Shown here: one piece after another, positions 1-7,763 of the stretch
How positions within the stretch are numbered: position 1 is the stretch's first letter
Layout: each line of letters begins with the position of its first letter
Assembly (NCBI GenBank): GCA_003521845.1
Contig: DPHB01000026.1
Location: forward strand, 240,988 to 273,910
DNA length: 32,923 bases
Direction of reading: 5' to 3'
Source of the DNA: Oceanospirillaceae bacterium
Lineage (GTDB): Bacteria; Pseudomonadota; Gammaproteobacteria; Pseudomonadales; Balneatricaceae
Program-made: the position numbers and the translations under genes
The notes under the pieces: generated by a model
Seen by the model: the letters and a program-made list of their open reading frames with translations, nothing else
Told to the model about the DNA's origin: nothing
Databases searched by the model: none

Positions 1-49
<49 letters not shown>

Positions 50-62
50 TCAACGTGCACAT

Positions 63-91
63 ATTCTACGCCATGGAGCTTCACGAGTCAA
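63..91 (-). promoter_or_regulatory. sigma-70 promoter of tRNA-fMet
   Basis: On the minus strand a -35 TTGACT (86-91) and a -10 TAGAAT (63-68) are separated by exactly 17 bases. The predicted start near 56 lies about 7 bases ahead of the mature tRNA 5' end. This is a strong match. It lies downstream of the terminator that follows tRNA-Leu, so the initiator tRNA is probably transcribed independently of the secG operon. Confidence 0.8.
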
Positions 92-150
92 CGAAAGAAG
101 TCAGCAATATCAACACTTAACGCCTCAACTCACCACCAACCAGCACTCAA

Positions 151-193
151 CAACCACAAAAAAGCCCGTATTAAAAATACAGGCTTTTGGTTG
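151..193 (-). terminator. Rho-independent terminator after tRNA-Leu
   Basis: A long hairpin with arms AAAAGCC (160-166) and GGCTTTT (182-188) continues inward as GTAT/ATAC and outward as CAACC/GGTTG. On the minus strand it is followed by a T-rich run (complement of 156-163). It would end transcription from secG and tRNA-Leu before the initiator-tRNA promoter. Confidence 0.75.
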
Positions 194-226
194 CTCAGCA
201 ATAACTGTTTATCACTGAACACAATA

Positions 227-313
227 TGGTGCCGACGGCGGGACTTGAACCCGCACGAGCATTGCTCACCACCCCCTCAAGATGGCGTGTCTACCAATTC
301 CACCACGTCGGCT
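227..313 (-). tRNA. leuU: tRNA-Leu (GAG)
   Basis: This is a complete 87-base class II tRNA on the minus strand, with an encoded CCA (227-229), a GCCGAC/GTCGGC acceptor stem, a long variable arm and a GAG anticodon in a CTTGAGG loop. It sits directly after secG, as leuU does in E. coli and in Pseudomonas. The 7-base gap to secG suggests co-transcription. Confidence 0.96.
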
Positions 314-320
314 AAATAAA

Positions 321-674
321 TTAGTCTACCGTTGGAATATCCGCATCCAAAGGCTGCAATACACCATCTAAGGTAGGCAAAGTTTGTTGCTGCACCTGCT
401 CAACCACTACCGGCAAATCAGCGGTAGCAATGGCATCAGCCTTTTGCTTAGCATAAAAAGCCAAGGCAAAACTGGTCACAAACAAGCCAGCAGCAATGTA
501 AGTTGTCGCCGAACTTAAAAAGTTACCACTACCACTACTACCAAACACGGTTTGTGAAGCGCCGCCGCCACCAAATGAGGCACCCGCATCTGCACCCTTA
601 CCCTGCTGTAGCAGGATCAACCCCACCAAAGCAATGGCTAGTAGTACGTGAACAATTAAAATTGCTACTTCCAT
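321..674 (-). CDS. secG: Preprotein translocase subunit SecG
   Basis: SecG is the small auxiliary subunit of the SecYEG inner-membrane channel and assists SecA-driven export. The 117-residue product has two membrane segments, one at about residues 2-20 and one at about 54-74. Between them is the hallmark LLQQGKGADAG and a glycine-rich loop ending FGSSGSGNFL. The C-terminus carries an acidic tail longer than in E. coli. I chose the ATG at 674 because the protein then begins directly with the first membrane helix (MEVAILIVH), as in other SecG proteins. An in-frame ATG at 707 would add 11 hydrophilic residues and lies inside a perfect ATGGGC/GCCCAT hairpin (693-707). The gene follows tpiA and precedes tRNA-Leu(GAG). 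Confidence 0.95.
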   Translation of the reverse strand: MEVAILIVHVLLAIALVGLILLQQGKGADAGASFGGGGASQTVFGSSGSGNFLSSATTYIAAGLFVTSFALAFYAKQKADAIATADLPVVVEQVQQQTLPTLDGVLQPLDADIPTVD

Positions 675-757
675 GGAATCATTCTCTTCGTTATGGGCCT
701 CGCCCATTCAACTTACTAATTACTTTGCCTGCCTAACAAACAAAGCACAAGACTTAA

Positions 758-1513
758 CTATTTTGCCGCCTGACCAATGGCCAAGAAAGACTGCGCATCC
801 AATGACGCCCCACCAACGAGACCACCATCAATATCCGCTTGCGCAAAAAGCGCTTCAGCCGTAGCACCCGAGACGCTACCGCCATATAAAATTTGCAAAC
901 CTTCCGCTACTGCAGAATTTTGACCTGCCACATGGACACGAATGGCAGCATGCACAGCCTGAGCCTGCTCTGGGCTAGCCGTTAAGCCAGTGCCAATGGC
1001 CCAAACCGGCTCGTAAGCCACAACGGCTTTCGCCAGCGCCTCAACACCAGCTACATCAATCACCGCTTGCACCTGAGCATTCACTACCGCCAAGGTTTCG
1101 TTATTTTCGCGCTGCGCAAGCGTCTCACCAATACATAGCACTGGCACCATATCGGCCGCCTGTACTGACTGAAACTTGGCCGCTACCACCGCATCATCTT
1201 CGGCGTACAATGAACGACGCTCTGAATGCCCAACAAGCACATAACGCACACCAAAATCTTGCAACATGGCCACGGACACTTCACCGGTGAAGGCACCCTT
1301 GGCCTGATCACTTACATTTTGCGCACCCAAAACTATGGGCGAATTTTGCAGCAACTCTTGCGCTTGCGCCAAATATGGTAATGGTGGAAACACGACCATT
1401 ACCGTCGCTGCAGGCAAGTCGGCAACACCAGCATTCAAGCTTTCAAGCAACTGCGCAGTAGCAATTGTGCTGGCATTCATTTTCCAATTACCAGCAACCA
1501 TCATTGTAGGCAT
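758..1513 (-). CDS. tpiA: Triosephosphate isomerase
   Basis: This enzyme interconverts dihydroxyacetone phosphate and glyceraldehyde 3-phosphate in glycolysis and gluconeogenesis in the cytosol. The 251-residue TIM barrel keeps the catalytic residues: Lys11 in GNWKMN, His96 in VGHSERR and Glu168 in AYEPVWAIGTG. The phosphate-binding YGGSV and GGASL loops lie near the C-terminus. The ATG at 1513 is preferred because AAAGGG lies 10 bases upstream. A TTG two codons earlier is also open but sits only 4 bases after that site. Placement between glmM and secG is the Pseudomonas arrangement; E. coli has tpiA elsewhere. The 203-base gap to glmM may hold its own promoter, but none is convincing. Confidence 0.96.
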   Translation of the reverse strand: MPTMMVAGNWKMNASTIATAQLLESLNAGVADLPAATVMVVFPPLPYLAQAQELLQNSPIVLGAQNVSDQAKGAFTGEVSVAMLQDFGVRYVLVGHSERRSLYAEDDAVVAAKFQSVQAADMVPVLCIGETLAQRENNETLAVVNAQVQAVIDVAGVEALAKAVVAYEPVWAIGTGLTASPEQAQAVHAAIRVHVAGQNSAVAEGLQILYGGSVSGATAEALFAQADIDGGLVGGASLDAQSFLAIGQAAK

Positions 1514-1716
1514 ATACAAGCATCCCTTTAAACTGCAGTTGAACGAAATATCAAATTAGGTTCAGATTCGAGCGCGATATGATACCGGAGGCAAGGCAAG
1601 GAGGCAAGACTTAGCGCCAATCACCAATCAGCAAAGCAATATCTTCTGCACATTAAAACCACAAAGGGACGAATAAATCCGCCCCTTACACCTAACCAAC
1701 AACAAGTCCTTAAAGC

Positions 1717-3048
1717 TTAACCAACGATATGCTGAACATCATGGGCCAATTCTTGTGCAAACTGGCTAACGAGCTCGGCATTTTCGCCTTCCACCATCAC
1801 TCGCACAACCGGCTCGGTACCAGAAGGGCGCAATAACACACGCCCCTTGCCTGCCAATCGCTCTTCTATAACGTCCACTTGCGCCTGTACAGCCGGGTAA
1901 TCGGCCAAATCAACGCGCGTCGGAAAGCGAACATTTACCAAACTCTGCGGCATCTTGCGCATTTCACTTTTCAGCTCATGCAAGCTCTTACCCGTACGCT
2001 GCATAGCCTGCAGCACCTGTAAGGCAGCAACAATGCCATCACCAGTACTCGTCAAACTACGGCAAATTAAATGCCCTGAAGACTCACCACCAAGTAACCA
2101 ACCACGACTCTTGAGTTCCTGCATCACATAACGGTCGCCAACCTTAGCTCGAGAAAAATCAATACCTAGTTCTTTTAAACCCAGCTCCATACCCAGATTA
2201 CTCATCTGCGTACCGACAACACCACCTTGCAACAAACCCTGACGTTTTTGCTCGGCAGCAATGATAAACATCAACTCATCACCGTCAACCTCCTCACCCA
2301 AGTGGTCAACCATAATCACGCGATCACCATCACCATCCAGTGCAACACCCAAGTCAGCTTCCTGCAAGCGCACCACTTTACGCATGGTCGCAATGGACGT
2401 TGAACCACACTCCTGATTGATATTCAAACCATCCGGATCAATACCAATGGAAGTGACTTCAGCACCTAATTCATGGAACACATTAGGCGCAATATGATAG
2501 GTAGCGCCGTGCGCGCAATCCAACACCATATTCAAGCCTTTCAGGCTGGTATGAGGACCTACGGTACCTTTACAGAACTCAATATAACGACCTGCCGCGT
2601 CATTGATACGGCGCGCCTTACCTAGTAGCTCAGCGGGCACACAGCCCATTGGTTCTTGCAGCTTAGACTCAATGGCTGCCTCCATGGTATCAGGCAACTT
2701 AGCACCTTGCGCCGAAAAGAACTTAATACCATTATCTTGATAACCATTATGTGAGGCACTAATAACAATACCAGCATCAGCATGAAAGGTACGCGTCAAG
2801 TAAGCAATGGCCGGTGTCGGCATAGGACCTAACAACAACACATCCACCCCAGCAGCAGACAAACCAGCCTGCAGCGCCGATTCAAACATGTAGCCAGAGA
2901 TACGTGTATCCTTACCAATCAAGATTTTGCTGCGCCCAGACTCAGCAAATACCTTACCGGCCGCCCAACCTAACTTAAGCATAAATTCAGGTGTAATCGG
3001 GTAAACCCCACAAGGGCCGCGAACACCATCGGTGCCAAATACTTTCAT
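1717..3048 (-). CDS. glmM: Phosphoglucosamine mutase
   Basis: GlmM converts glucosamine 6-phosphate to glucosamine 1-phosphate on the route to UDP-GlcNAc, which feeds peptidoglycan and lipopolysaccharide. The 443-residue protein shows the phosphoserine loop SASHN, with the active Ser at about 99. The metal-binding DGDGDR lies at 238-243, the sugar-binding GESSGH at about 321-326 and the phosphate loop RPSGT at 407-411. Length and domain order are standard for alpha-D-phosphohexomutases. The start is an ATG with AGGA upstream. It lies 66 bases downstream of folP in the same direction, as in most gammaproteobacteria, so it is probably co-transcribed with folP. Confidence 0.97.
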   Translation of the reverse strand: MKVFGTDGVRGPCGVYPITPEFMLKLGWAAGKVFAESGRSKILIGKDTRISGYMFESALQAGLSAAGVDVLLLGPMPTPAIAYLTRTFHADAGIVISASHNGYQDNGIKFFSAQGAKLPDTMEAAIESKLQEPMGCVPAELLGKARRINDAAGRYIEFCKGTVGPHTSLKGLNMVLDCAHGATYHIAPNVFHELGAEVTSIGIDPDGLNINQECGSTSIATMRKVVRLQEADLGVALDGDGDRVIMVDHLGEEVDGDELMFIIAAEQKRQGLLQGGVVGTQMSNLGMELGLKELGIDFSRAKVGDRYVMQELKSRGWLLGGESSGHLICRSLTSTGDGIVAALQVLQAMQRTGKSLHELKSEMRKMPQSLVNVRFPTRVDLADYPAVQAQVDVIEERLAGKGRVLLRPSGTEPVVRVMVEGENAELVSQFAQELAHDVQHIVG

Positions 3049-3114
3049 AAATTAATTCCTTTTGCCTTCACTGCCTTCGACAGTGCTCCTAAATATTAGT
3101 TCAAGTATACGCTT

Positions 3115-3951
3115 TTAGCTGTCCAAGACAGCCTGCGTCATCTTTAGCGCGTCTACCGTAGCGCCAACATCATGGGTGCGTACAATTGTGGCACCGCGCT
3201 CTAGCGCCATCACGGCCACAGCCACACCACCAAAGACACGCTCACCTACAGGTTTATGTATGACATTACCAAGCATGCTCTTACGCGACATGCCTACTAA
3301 AATCGGTAAATTAAAATTTTGTAGTCGCTGCATTGAGTGTAACAGTTGCAGGTTATGCTGCAAGGTTTTGCCGAACCCAAAACCAGGATCCAATATTAGT
3401 TTTTCTCGCGCTATACCCACAGCCTGACAAGCTAAAACACGTTCTTCAAAATAACTACTTATATCAGCCAGCAAATCATCATAGTGGGGCTCTTGCTGCA
3501 TGGTTTTAGGCTCACCTTTAATATGCATCAAACAGATGGGCAAACCGCTGTCCGCGGCAGCTTGTAAAGCGCCATCGCGCTGCAAAGCCCGCACATCATT
3601 TATCAAGCCAGCACCGGCATTGGCAGCCGCTGCAATCACTTGCGGCGTACTCGTATCGATAGATACAGCTACACTAAAGCGCTGTCGCAATGCCTCAATG
3701 ACTGGCACCACACGGGACAACTCTTCGTCAACGCTCACCGCTTCAGCTCCGGGACGGGTGGATTCGCCACCCACATCGATAATGCTAGCACCTTCTTGCA
3801 CCATAATGGCAGCGCGTTCCACAGCCGCAGCGACACTTAATGCATCGTTAGCATATAAGGTACCGCCATCCGAAAATGAGTCAGGCGTCACATTTACCAC
3901 CCCCATTACCTGAGGCTGGGTTAAATCAAGTTCTATACCGGCAAAATCCAC
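3115..3951 (-). CDS. folP: Dihydropteroate synthase
   Basis: FolP condenses p-aminobenzoate with hydroxymethyl-dihydropterin pyrophosphate in folate synthesis and is the sulfonamide target. The 278-residue TIM barrel carries the two signatures: VNVTPDSFSDGG (residues 19-30, with the metal-binding Asn) and GGESTRPGA (61-69). Further on are DPGFGFGKT, SRKSMLG and the C-terminal RTHDVG. The start is a GTG at 3951 with GGAAG 7 bases upstream. It aligns well with the E. coli start; an overlapping upstream ATG is in another frame. A terminator follows ftsH upstream, so folP-glmM may depend partly on readthrough or on a local promoter that I could not identify. Confidence 0.96.
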   Translation of the reverse strand: MDFAGIELDLTQPQVMGVVNVTPDSFSDGGTLYANDALSVAAAVERAAIMVQEGASIIDVGGESTRPGAEAVSVDEELSRVVPVIEALRQRFSVAVSIDTSTPQVIAAAANAGAGLINDVRALQRDGALQAAADSGLPICLMHIKGEPKTMQQEPHYDDLLADISSYFEERVLACQAVGIAREKLILDPGFGFGKTLQHNLQLLHSMQRLQNFNLPILVGMSRKSMLGNVIHKPVGERVFGGVAVAVMALERGATIVRTHDVGATVDALKMTQAVLDS

Positions 3952-3976
3952 AACAATGCTTCCATCTTATTTTTAC

Positions 3977-4000
3977 AGTCTGGCACTTTGGGGTCAGACT
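3977..4000. repeat. Small inverted repeat with GGGGTCAGACTTAATTT-type end
   Basis: Arms AGTCTG (3977-3982) and CAGACT (3995-4000) enclose a 12-base loop ending in GGGG. The right part continues as TTAATTT. From memory, similar sequences flank REP-associated (Y1) transposase genes in some gammaproteobacteria. No transposase is present here, so at most this is a remnant. Confidence 0.35.
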
Positions 4001-4015
4001 TAATTTACATATAAT

Positions 4016-4046
4016 AACAAAAAAGGGAACACGTAATGTGTTCCCT
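4016..4046 (-). terminator. Rho-independent terminator after ftsH
   Basis: A perfect 9-base-pair hairpin has arms AGGGAACAC (4024-4032) and GTGTTCCCT (4038-4046) and a 5-base loop. On the minus strand it is followed by TTTTTTGTT. It starts about 30 bases after the ftsH stop codon. Confidence 0.85.
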
Positions 4047-4075
4047 ATTGGTCCTGTCGCATTAAGAGGCTACTC

Positions 4076-6037
4076 TTAGTGCTTGGTAGGCTCTTCTGGG
4101 GCTTCTGGCATATCGGAATCGCCTAGGTCTTCTTCGGACTGCATGACGACATCTTCTTCATCATCGCCCGAGTCTTCAGACCCCTTGGCATTACTGCCGT
4201 CACTGTCATCCCAATCTTCCGGTGGAGTAACTTCTTCGCGCGCCAGCAATTGATCCAACTGACCAGAATCAATAGTCTCGTACTTCATCAAGGCATCAGC
4301 CATAGCGTCCAAAATGTCACGATTATCTTCAAGTAACTGGCTAGCGGTAGCATAACAGCTATCAATAATATCTTTTACTTCAGCATCAATCGCCTGCGTG
4401 GTTTCGTCGGAGAAGCCCTTGGCACCTTGGCCCGGCATACCATTGAATGGGTCAGAGTCTTCTGCTTCATATAGCAAAGGACCTAATTTTTCGGACAGAC
4501 CCCATTTAGTGACCATGTTACGCGCCAATTGTGTGGCACGCTGGATATCGTTAGATGCACCAGTAGTCACACCATCTTTGCCCAAGGTCATTTCTTCGGC
4601 AATACGGCCACCATAAAGGCTACAGATCTGACTCATAATTGACTGACGAGACAAGCTATAACGGTCATCTTCTGGCAAGAACATGGTCACACCTAGAGCA
4701 CGACCACGAGGAATAATAGTGACCTTGTACACAGGATCATGCTGAGGCACTAGGCGACCAACAATGGCATGACCAGCTTCGTGATAAGCGGTGTTGAGCT
4801 TTTCTTCGTGCTTCATCACCATGGACTTACGCTCGGCACCCATCATGATTTTGTCTTTGGCTTTTTCTAGCTCTTCCATACCCACTGTGCGCTTATTTTG
4901 ACGCGCAGTAAGTAGTGCGGCTTCGTTAACCAGGTTAGCAAGGTCTGCACCCGAGAAACCAGGTGTACCACGAGCAATTAGCTTTGGCTTTACGCCATCA
5001 CCTAGTGGTACTTTACGCAAGTGCACCTTAAGAATTTGTTCACGACCACGAATATCAGGCAGTGGTACGTTAACTTGACGGTCAAAACGACCCGGACGCA
5101 ATAAAGCATTATCCAATACGTCCGGACGGTTGGTTGCGGCGATGACAATAATACCTTCGTTGCCATCAAAACCATCCATCTCTACCAACAACTGGTTTAA
5201 GGTTTGCTCACGCTCGTCGTTACCGCCACCCATGCCGGCGCCACGATGGCGACCTACAGCATCGATTTCATCGATAAAGATGATGCATGGCGCCTGCTTC
5301 TTGGCTTGCTCAAACATGTCGCGAACACGGGACGCACCCACACCAACAAACATTTCCACAAAATCAGAACCAGAAATACTAAAGAAAGGCACCTTAGCTT
5401 CACCAGCAATAGCCTTTGCCAACAAGGTTTTACCCGTGCCTGGCGAACCAGACATCAAGATACCCCGAGGTATATGACCACCTAGGCGCTGAAACTTACC
5501 TGGGTCACGTAGAAACTCGACTAGTTCCTGTACGTCATCTTTGGCTTCTTCTACACCTGCCACATCAGCAAAGGTGGTTTTTATTTGGTCTTCGCTCATG
5601 AGACGAGCCTTACTCTTACCAAAGGCCATTGGACCACCACGACCACCGGCACCGCCCTGCATTTGACGCATAAAGAACATAAACAGCGCAATAATAATCA
5701 GGATCGGGAAGGTTGCTACAAACAACTGTGACCAGATGCTTTGCTGCTCAGGCATCTTACCAACGACTTCTACTTCGTGAGATAACAGGTCATCCACCAG
5801 CTTGGGGTCAGACAGGGCTGGACGCACAACTTCAAAGCTGCTGCCATCGGACAGCTGACCTTCGATAGTATAGCCATCAACAATGACGCTATTTACACGG
5901 TCTCGCTGCACTTCCTGCACAAATTGCGAATAACTCATGCGGTTGGATGTCGACTCGGTACTAAAGTTATTAAATACCGCCAACATGACTGCTGCAATGA
6001 TCAGCCATAGGGCAAAATTTCTAGCCACGTTATTCAA
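4076..6037 (-). CDS. ftsH: ATP-dependent zinc metalloprotease FtsH
   Basis: FtsH is a membrane-anchored AAA+ protease. It degrades unassembled membrane proteins and regulators such as sigma-32 and LpxC. The 653-residue protein has two membrane helices (about 8-24 and 104-123) enclosing a periplasmic domain. These are followed by Walker A GSPGTGKT (197-204), the pore loop MFVGVG (229-234), Walker B IIFIDEID (252-259) and the second region of homology around ATNRPD. The zinc site HEAGH is at 419-423, and the C-terminal tail is long and very acidic. The start is a TTG at 6037, supported by AGGAG 6 bases upstream. A GTG three codons later would lie too far from that site. It is 59 bases downstream of rlmE. 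Confidence 0.97.
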   Translation of the reverse strand: MNNVARNFALWLIIAAVMLAVFNNFSTESTSNRMSYSQFVQEVQRDRVNSVIVDGYTIEGQLSDGSSFEVVRPALSDPKLVDDLLSHEVEVVGKMPEQQSIWSQLFVATFPILIIIALFMFFMRQMQGGAGGRGGPMAFGKSKARLMSEDQIKTTFADVAGVEEAKDDVQELVEFLRDPGKFQRLGGHIPRGILMSGSPGTGKTLLAKAIAGEAKVPFFSISGSDFVEMFVGVGASRVRDMFEQAKKQAPCIIFIDEIDAVGRHRGAGMGGGNDEREQTLNQLLVEMDGFDGNEGIIVIAATNRPDVLDNALLRPGRFDRQVNVPLPDIRGREQILKVHLRKVPLGDGVKPKLIARGTPGFSGADLANLVNEAALLTARQNKRTVGMEELEKAKDKIMMGAERKSMVMKHEEKLNTAYHEAGHAIVGRLVPQHDPVYKVTIIPRGRALGVTMFLPEDDRYSLSRQSIMSQICSLYGGRIAEEMTLGKDGVTTGASNDIQRATQLARNMVTKWGLSEKLGPLLYEAEDSDPFNGMPGQGAKGFSDETTQAIDAEVKDIIDSCYATASQLLEDNRDILDAMADALMKYETIDSGQLDQLLAREEVTPPEDWDDSDGSNAKGSEDSGDDEEDVVMQSEEDLGDSDMPEAPEEPTKH

Positions 6038-6043
6038 TCTAAA

Positions 6044-6048
6044 CTCCT
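6044..6048 (-). promoter_or_regulatory. Shine-Dalgarno that fixes the TTG start of ftsH
   Basis: AGGAG on the minus strand lies 6 bases before TTG 6037 and 15 bases before the alternative GTG at 6028. The spacing favours TTG. Confidence 0.65.
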
Positions 6049-6096
6049 GCTTTACGCTGAACTATGGGCAACGGCCCTAAGCTCTAAAAAATACGT

Positions 6097-6717
6097 TTAT
6101 CCTTTGAAACCACTTGCCAATTGATACACTTCTCGTGACCGGCTGCGTGACGCACCCGGCTTACGAGACTGCACCTTGGTAAAACTACTACGCGTCTCCC
6201 GCAGCAGATCATCAAATCCCTCACCCTGAAACACCTTCGCTAAGAAAGCACCATTGGGCTTGAGTATGTTACGTGACATATCCAGAGCCAGCTCAACCAA
6301 ATACATCGACTTTGGCTGATCAATAGCGGGGTTACCACTCATATTGGGGGCCATATCTGAAATTACAAGGTCTGCCTTCTGACCATTTAGCGCGGCAATG
6401 ATTTGGTCGTATACCGCTTGTTCGGTAAAATCACCTTCAATAAAGGTGACACCAGCAATCGGATCCATATTTAAGATGTCCGACGCCACAACAGTACCGT
6501 CGTGACCAACTAGCTCCATTGCCACTTGCGTCCAACCACCCGGCGCAGCACCTAGATCCACTACGGTCATACCGGGGCGAATGAGCTTGTCGCGCTTGCT
6601 CATTTCCAGCAACTTGTAGCTGGCACGTGAGCGGTAGCCGTCTATTTGCGACTGCTTTACATATTGGTCGTCAAAATGCTCTTTGAGCCAACGACCGGAA
6701 GACTTGGATCTTGCCAC
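6097..6717 (-). CDS. rlmE: 23S rRNA (uridine-2'-O-)-methyltransferase RlmE
   Basis: RlmE (FtsJ/RrmJ) methylates the 2'-OH of U2552 in the A loop of 23S rRNA at a late stage of 50S assembly. The 206-residue Rossmann-fold protein has SAM motif I VDLGAAPGGW (53-62). The K-D-K-E catalytic tetrad is at Lys35, Asp121 (DMAPNMSG), Lys161 (AKVFQGEG) and Glu196 (REVYQL). The basic N-terminus binds rRNA. The start is a GTG at 6717, giving the usual MARSKSSGRWL opening; the ribosome site is weak. rlmE is divergent from yhbY and leads the ftsH operon, the conserved rlmE-ftsH pairing. Confidence 0.96.
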   Translation of the reverse strand: MARSKSSGRWLKEHFDDQYVKQSQIDGYRSRASYKLLEMSKRDKLIRPGMTVVDLGAAPGGWTQVAMELVGHDGTVVASDILNMDPIAGVTFIEGDFTEQAVYDQIIAALNGQKADLVISDMAPNMSGNPAIDQPKSMYLVELALDMSRNILKPNGAFLAKVFQGEGFDDLLRETRSSFTKVQSRKPGASRSRSREVYQLASGFKG

Positions 6718-6801
6718 TTGTTTATCTCGATACTGTCGATCTACTGGCTAGCATTAGCAATAAATCATTGCTGTTTCGCCACCCTGGATCAGGATTTCAG
6801 G

Positions 6802-6807
6802 TATAAT
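6802..6807 (+). promoter_or_regulatory. Candidate -10 element for yhbY
   Basis: A perfect TATAAT lies in the 152-base divergent region between rlmE and yhbY, 62 bases before the yhbY ATG. No good -35 lies at 16-18 bases, so this is only a candidate. Confidence 0.4.
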
Positions 6808-6869
6808 AACGCAAGTTTAACACAGCCGAACTGGCCAATGATGCCAAGCGGCCATTAATTTGGAAGATT

Positions 6870-7172
6870 ATGAACCTTAGTTCCGCTCAAAAAAAGCACC
6901 TACGCAGCCTAGGTCACAGCCTACACCCTCTTGTTACTGTTGCCGGCAACGGCCTATCTGAAGGCGTGATGGAAGAATTGGATCGCGCCCTTACTGACCA
7001 TGAACTGATTAAAGTGAAGTTTGTAGTTGGTGATCGTGACGTAAAAAAAGCCATCATGGCCGAGCTAGTAGAGCAAAGCCGCTCAGCACTAGTGCAAAGT
7101 ATTGGTAACATTGGCCTGATCTACCGCCACAACCCAAAGGCTGACCCGAAGAAGTCTAACGTAGAGCGCTAG
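6870..7172 (+). CDS. yhbY: CRS1/YhbY-type RNA-binding protein
   Basis: The product is a 100-residue single-domain CRM (CRS1-YhbY) protein. It is associated with precursors of the large ribosomal subunit, with a fold like the C-terminal half of IF3. The GxxG loop appears as GNGLSEG (residues 27-33), preceded by a basic N-terminus (SSAQKKHLRSLGHSLHP) and followed by the KVKF strand. The ATG at 6870 has GGA 5 bases upstream. It is a single-gene unit on the plus strand between two minus-strand operons. It lies beside rlmE, the neighbour it has in E. coli and Pseudomonas, which fits a shared role in 50S biogenesis. Confidence 0.93.
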   Translation: MNLSSAQKKHLRSLGHSLHPLVTVAGNGLSEGVMEELDRALTDHELIKVKFVVGDRDVKKAIMAELVEQSRSALVQSIGNIGLIYRHNPKADPKKSNVER

Positions 7173-7175
7173 CTT

Positions 7176-7210
7176 GTAGGTCGGATTGACATTCGACAAA
7201 TCGAACCCAC
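7176..7210. repeat. Imperfect palindrome resembling a REP element
   Basis: GTAGGTCGGATT (7176-7187) faces AATCGAACCCAC (7199-7210) across an 11-base loop, with 9 of 12 positions pairing. The left arm matches, from memory, a TAGGTCGGATT repetitive palindrome common in gammaproteobacteria. It lies between the yhbY stop and the greA terminator. Confidence 0.4.
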
Positions 7211-7241
7211 AAAAAAGGGGTCAAACCTAAGGTTTGACCCC
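7211..7241 (-). terminator. Rho-independent terminator of carAB-greA
   Basis: A perfect 11-base-pair hairpin has arms GGGGTCAAACC (7217-7227) and GGTTTGACCCC (7231-7241) and a 3-base loop. It is followed on the minus strand by TTTTTT (complement of 7211-7216). The T run is on the greA side only, so it should act mainly on greA. Confidence 0.88.
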
Positions 7242-7261
7242 TGCAATTCAAGCCCTACAGA

Positions 7262-7747
7262 TTAAGCTAGGTGCTGCACCTTATCTATTTCATAGTCCAC
7301 AGTGCCACCCGGGGTTTGCACAGGCACTTCGTCGCCTTCCATCTTGCCAATCAAGGCACGTGCAATAGGCGAGCTTACCGAGATCATACCGGCTTTAATA
7401 TCCGCTTCGTCATCACCAACAATGCGATAGACTTTTTCGGCATCTGTATCCAAGTTGATGATGGTAACCGTAGTACCAAAAATCACTTTGCCCGAATGAG
7501 GTATCTGCATCACGTCAATCACTTGCACGTGGGACAACTTGCCTTCAATTTCTTGAATACGGCCTTCACAGAAACCCTGCTGCTCACGCGCAGCATGGTA
7601 TTCGGCATTTTCCTTCAAGTCACCGTGTTCACGGGCTGTGGCAATATCAGCGATGATACGCGGACGCACCACCATTTTTAGCTCTTGCAACTCTTCACGC
7701 AGGTTCTTTTCACCGCGTACGGTCATGGGTACTTTAGCAAGACTCAT
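7262..7747 (-). CDS. greA: Transcription elongation factor GreA
   Basis: GreA enters the secondary channel of RNA polymerase and stimulates cleavage of backtracked transcripts. The 161-residue protein has the N-terminal coiled coil with the tip sequence AREHGDLKENAEY. Its acidic residues Asp43 and Glu46 position the catalytic magnesium. The C-terminal FKBP-like domain includes SSPIARALIGK and DEVPVQTPGG. GGAG lies 8 bases before the ATG at 7747. It is only 16 bases downstream of carB and is followed by a strong terminator, so it is the last gene of the carA-carB-greA operon, as in Pseudomonas. Confidence 0.97.
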   Translation of the reverse strand: MSLAKVPMTVRGEKNLREELQELKMVVRPRIIADIATAREHGDLKENAEYHAAREQQGFCEGRIQEIEGKLSHVQVIDVMQIPHSGKVIFGTTVTIINLDTDAEKVYRIVGDDEADIKAGMISVSSPIARALIGKMEGDEVPVQTPGGTVDYEIDKVQHLA

Positions 7748-7763
7748 AAGATCAACTCCGCCT

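Noticed and set aside
693..707. Perfect ATGGGC/GCCCAT hairpin before secG as a start or control element
   Set aside because: It has no T run and is short; the ATG inside it would add a non-family N-terminus to SecG.
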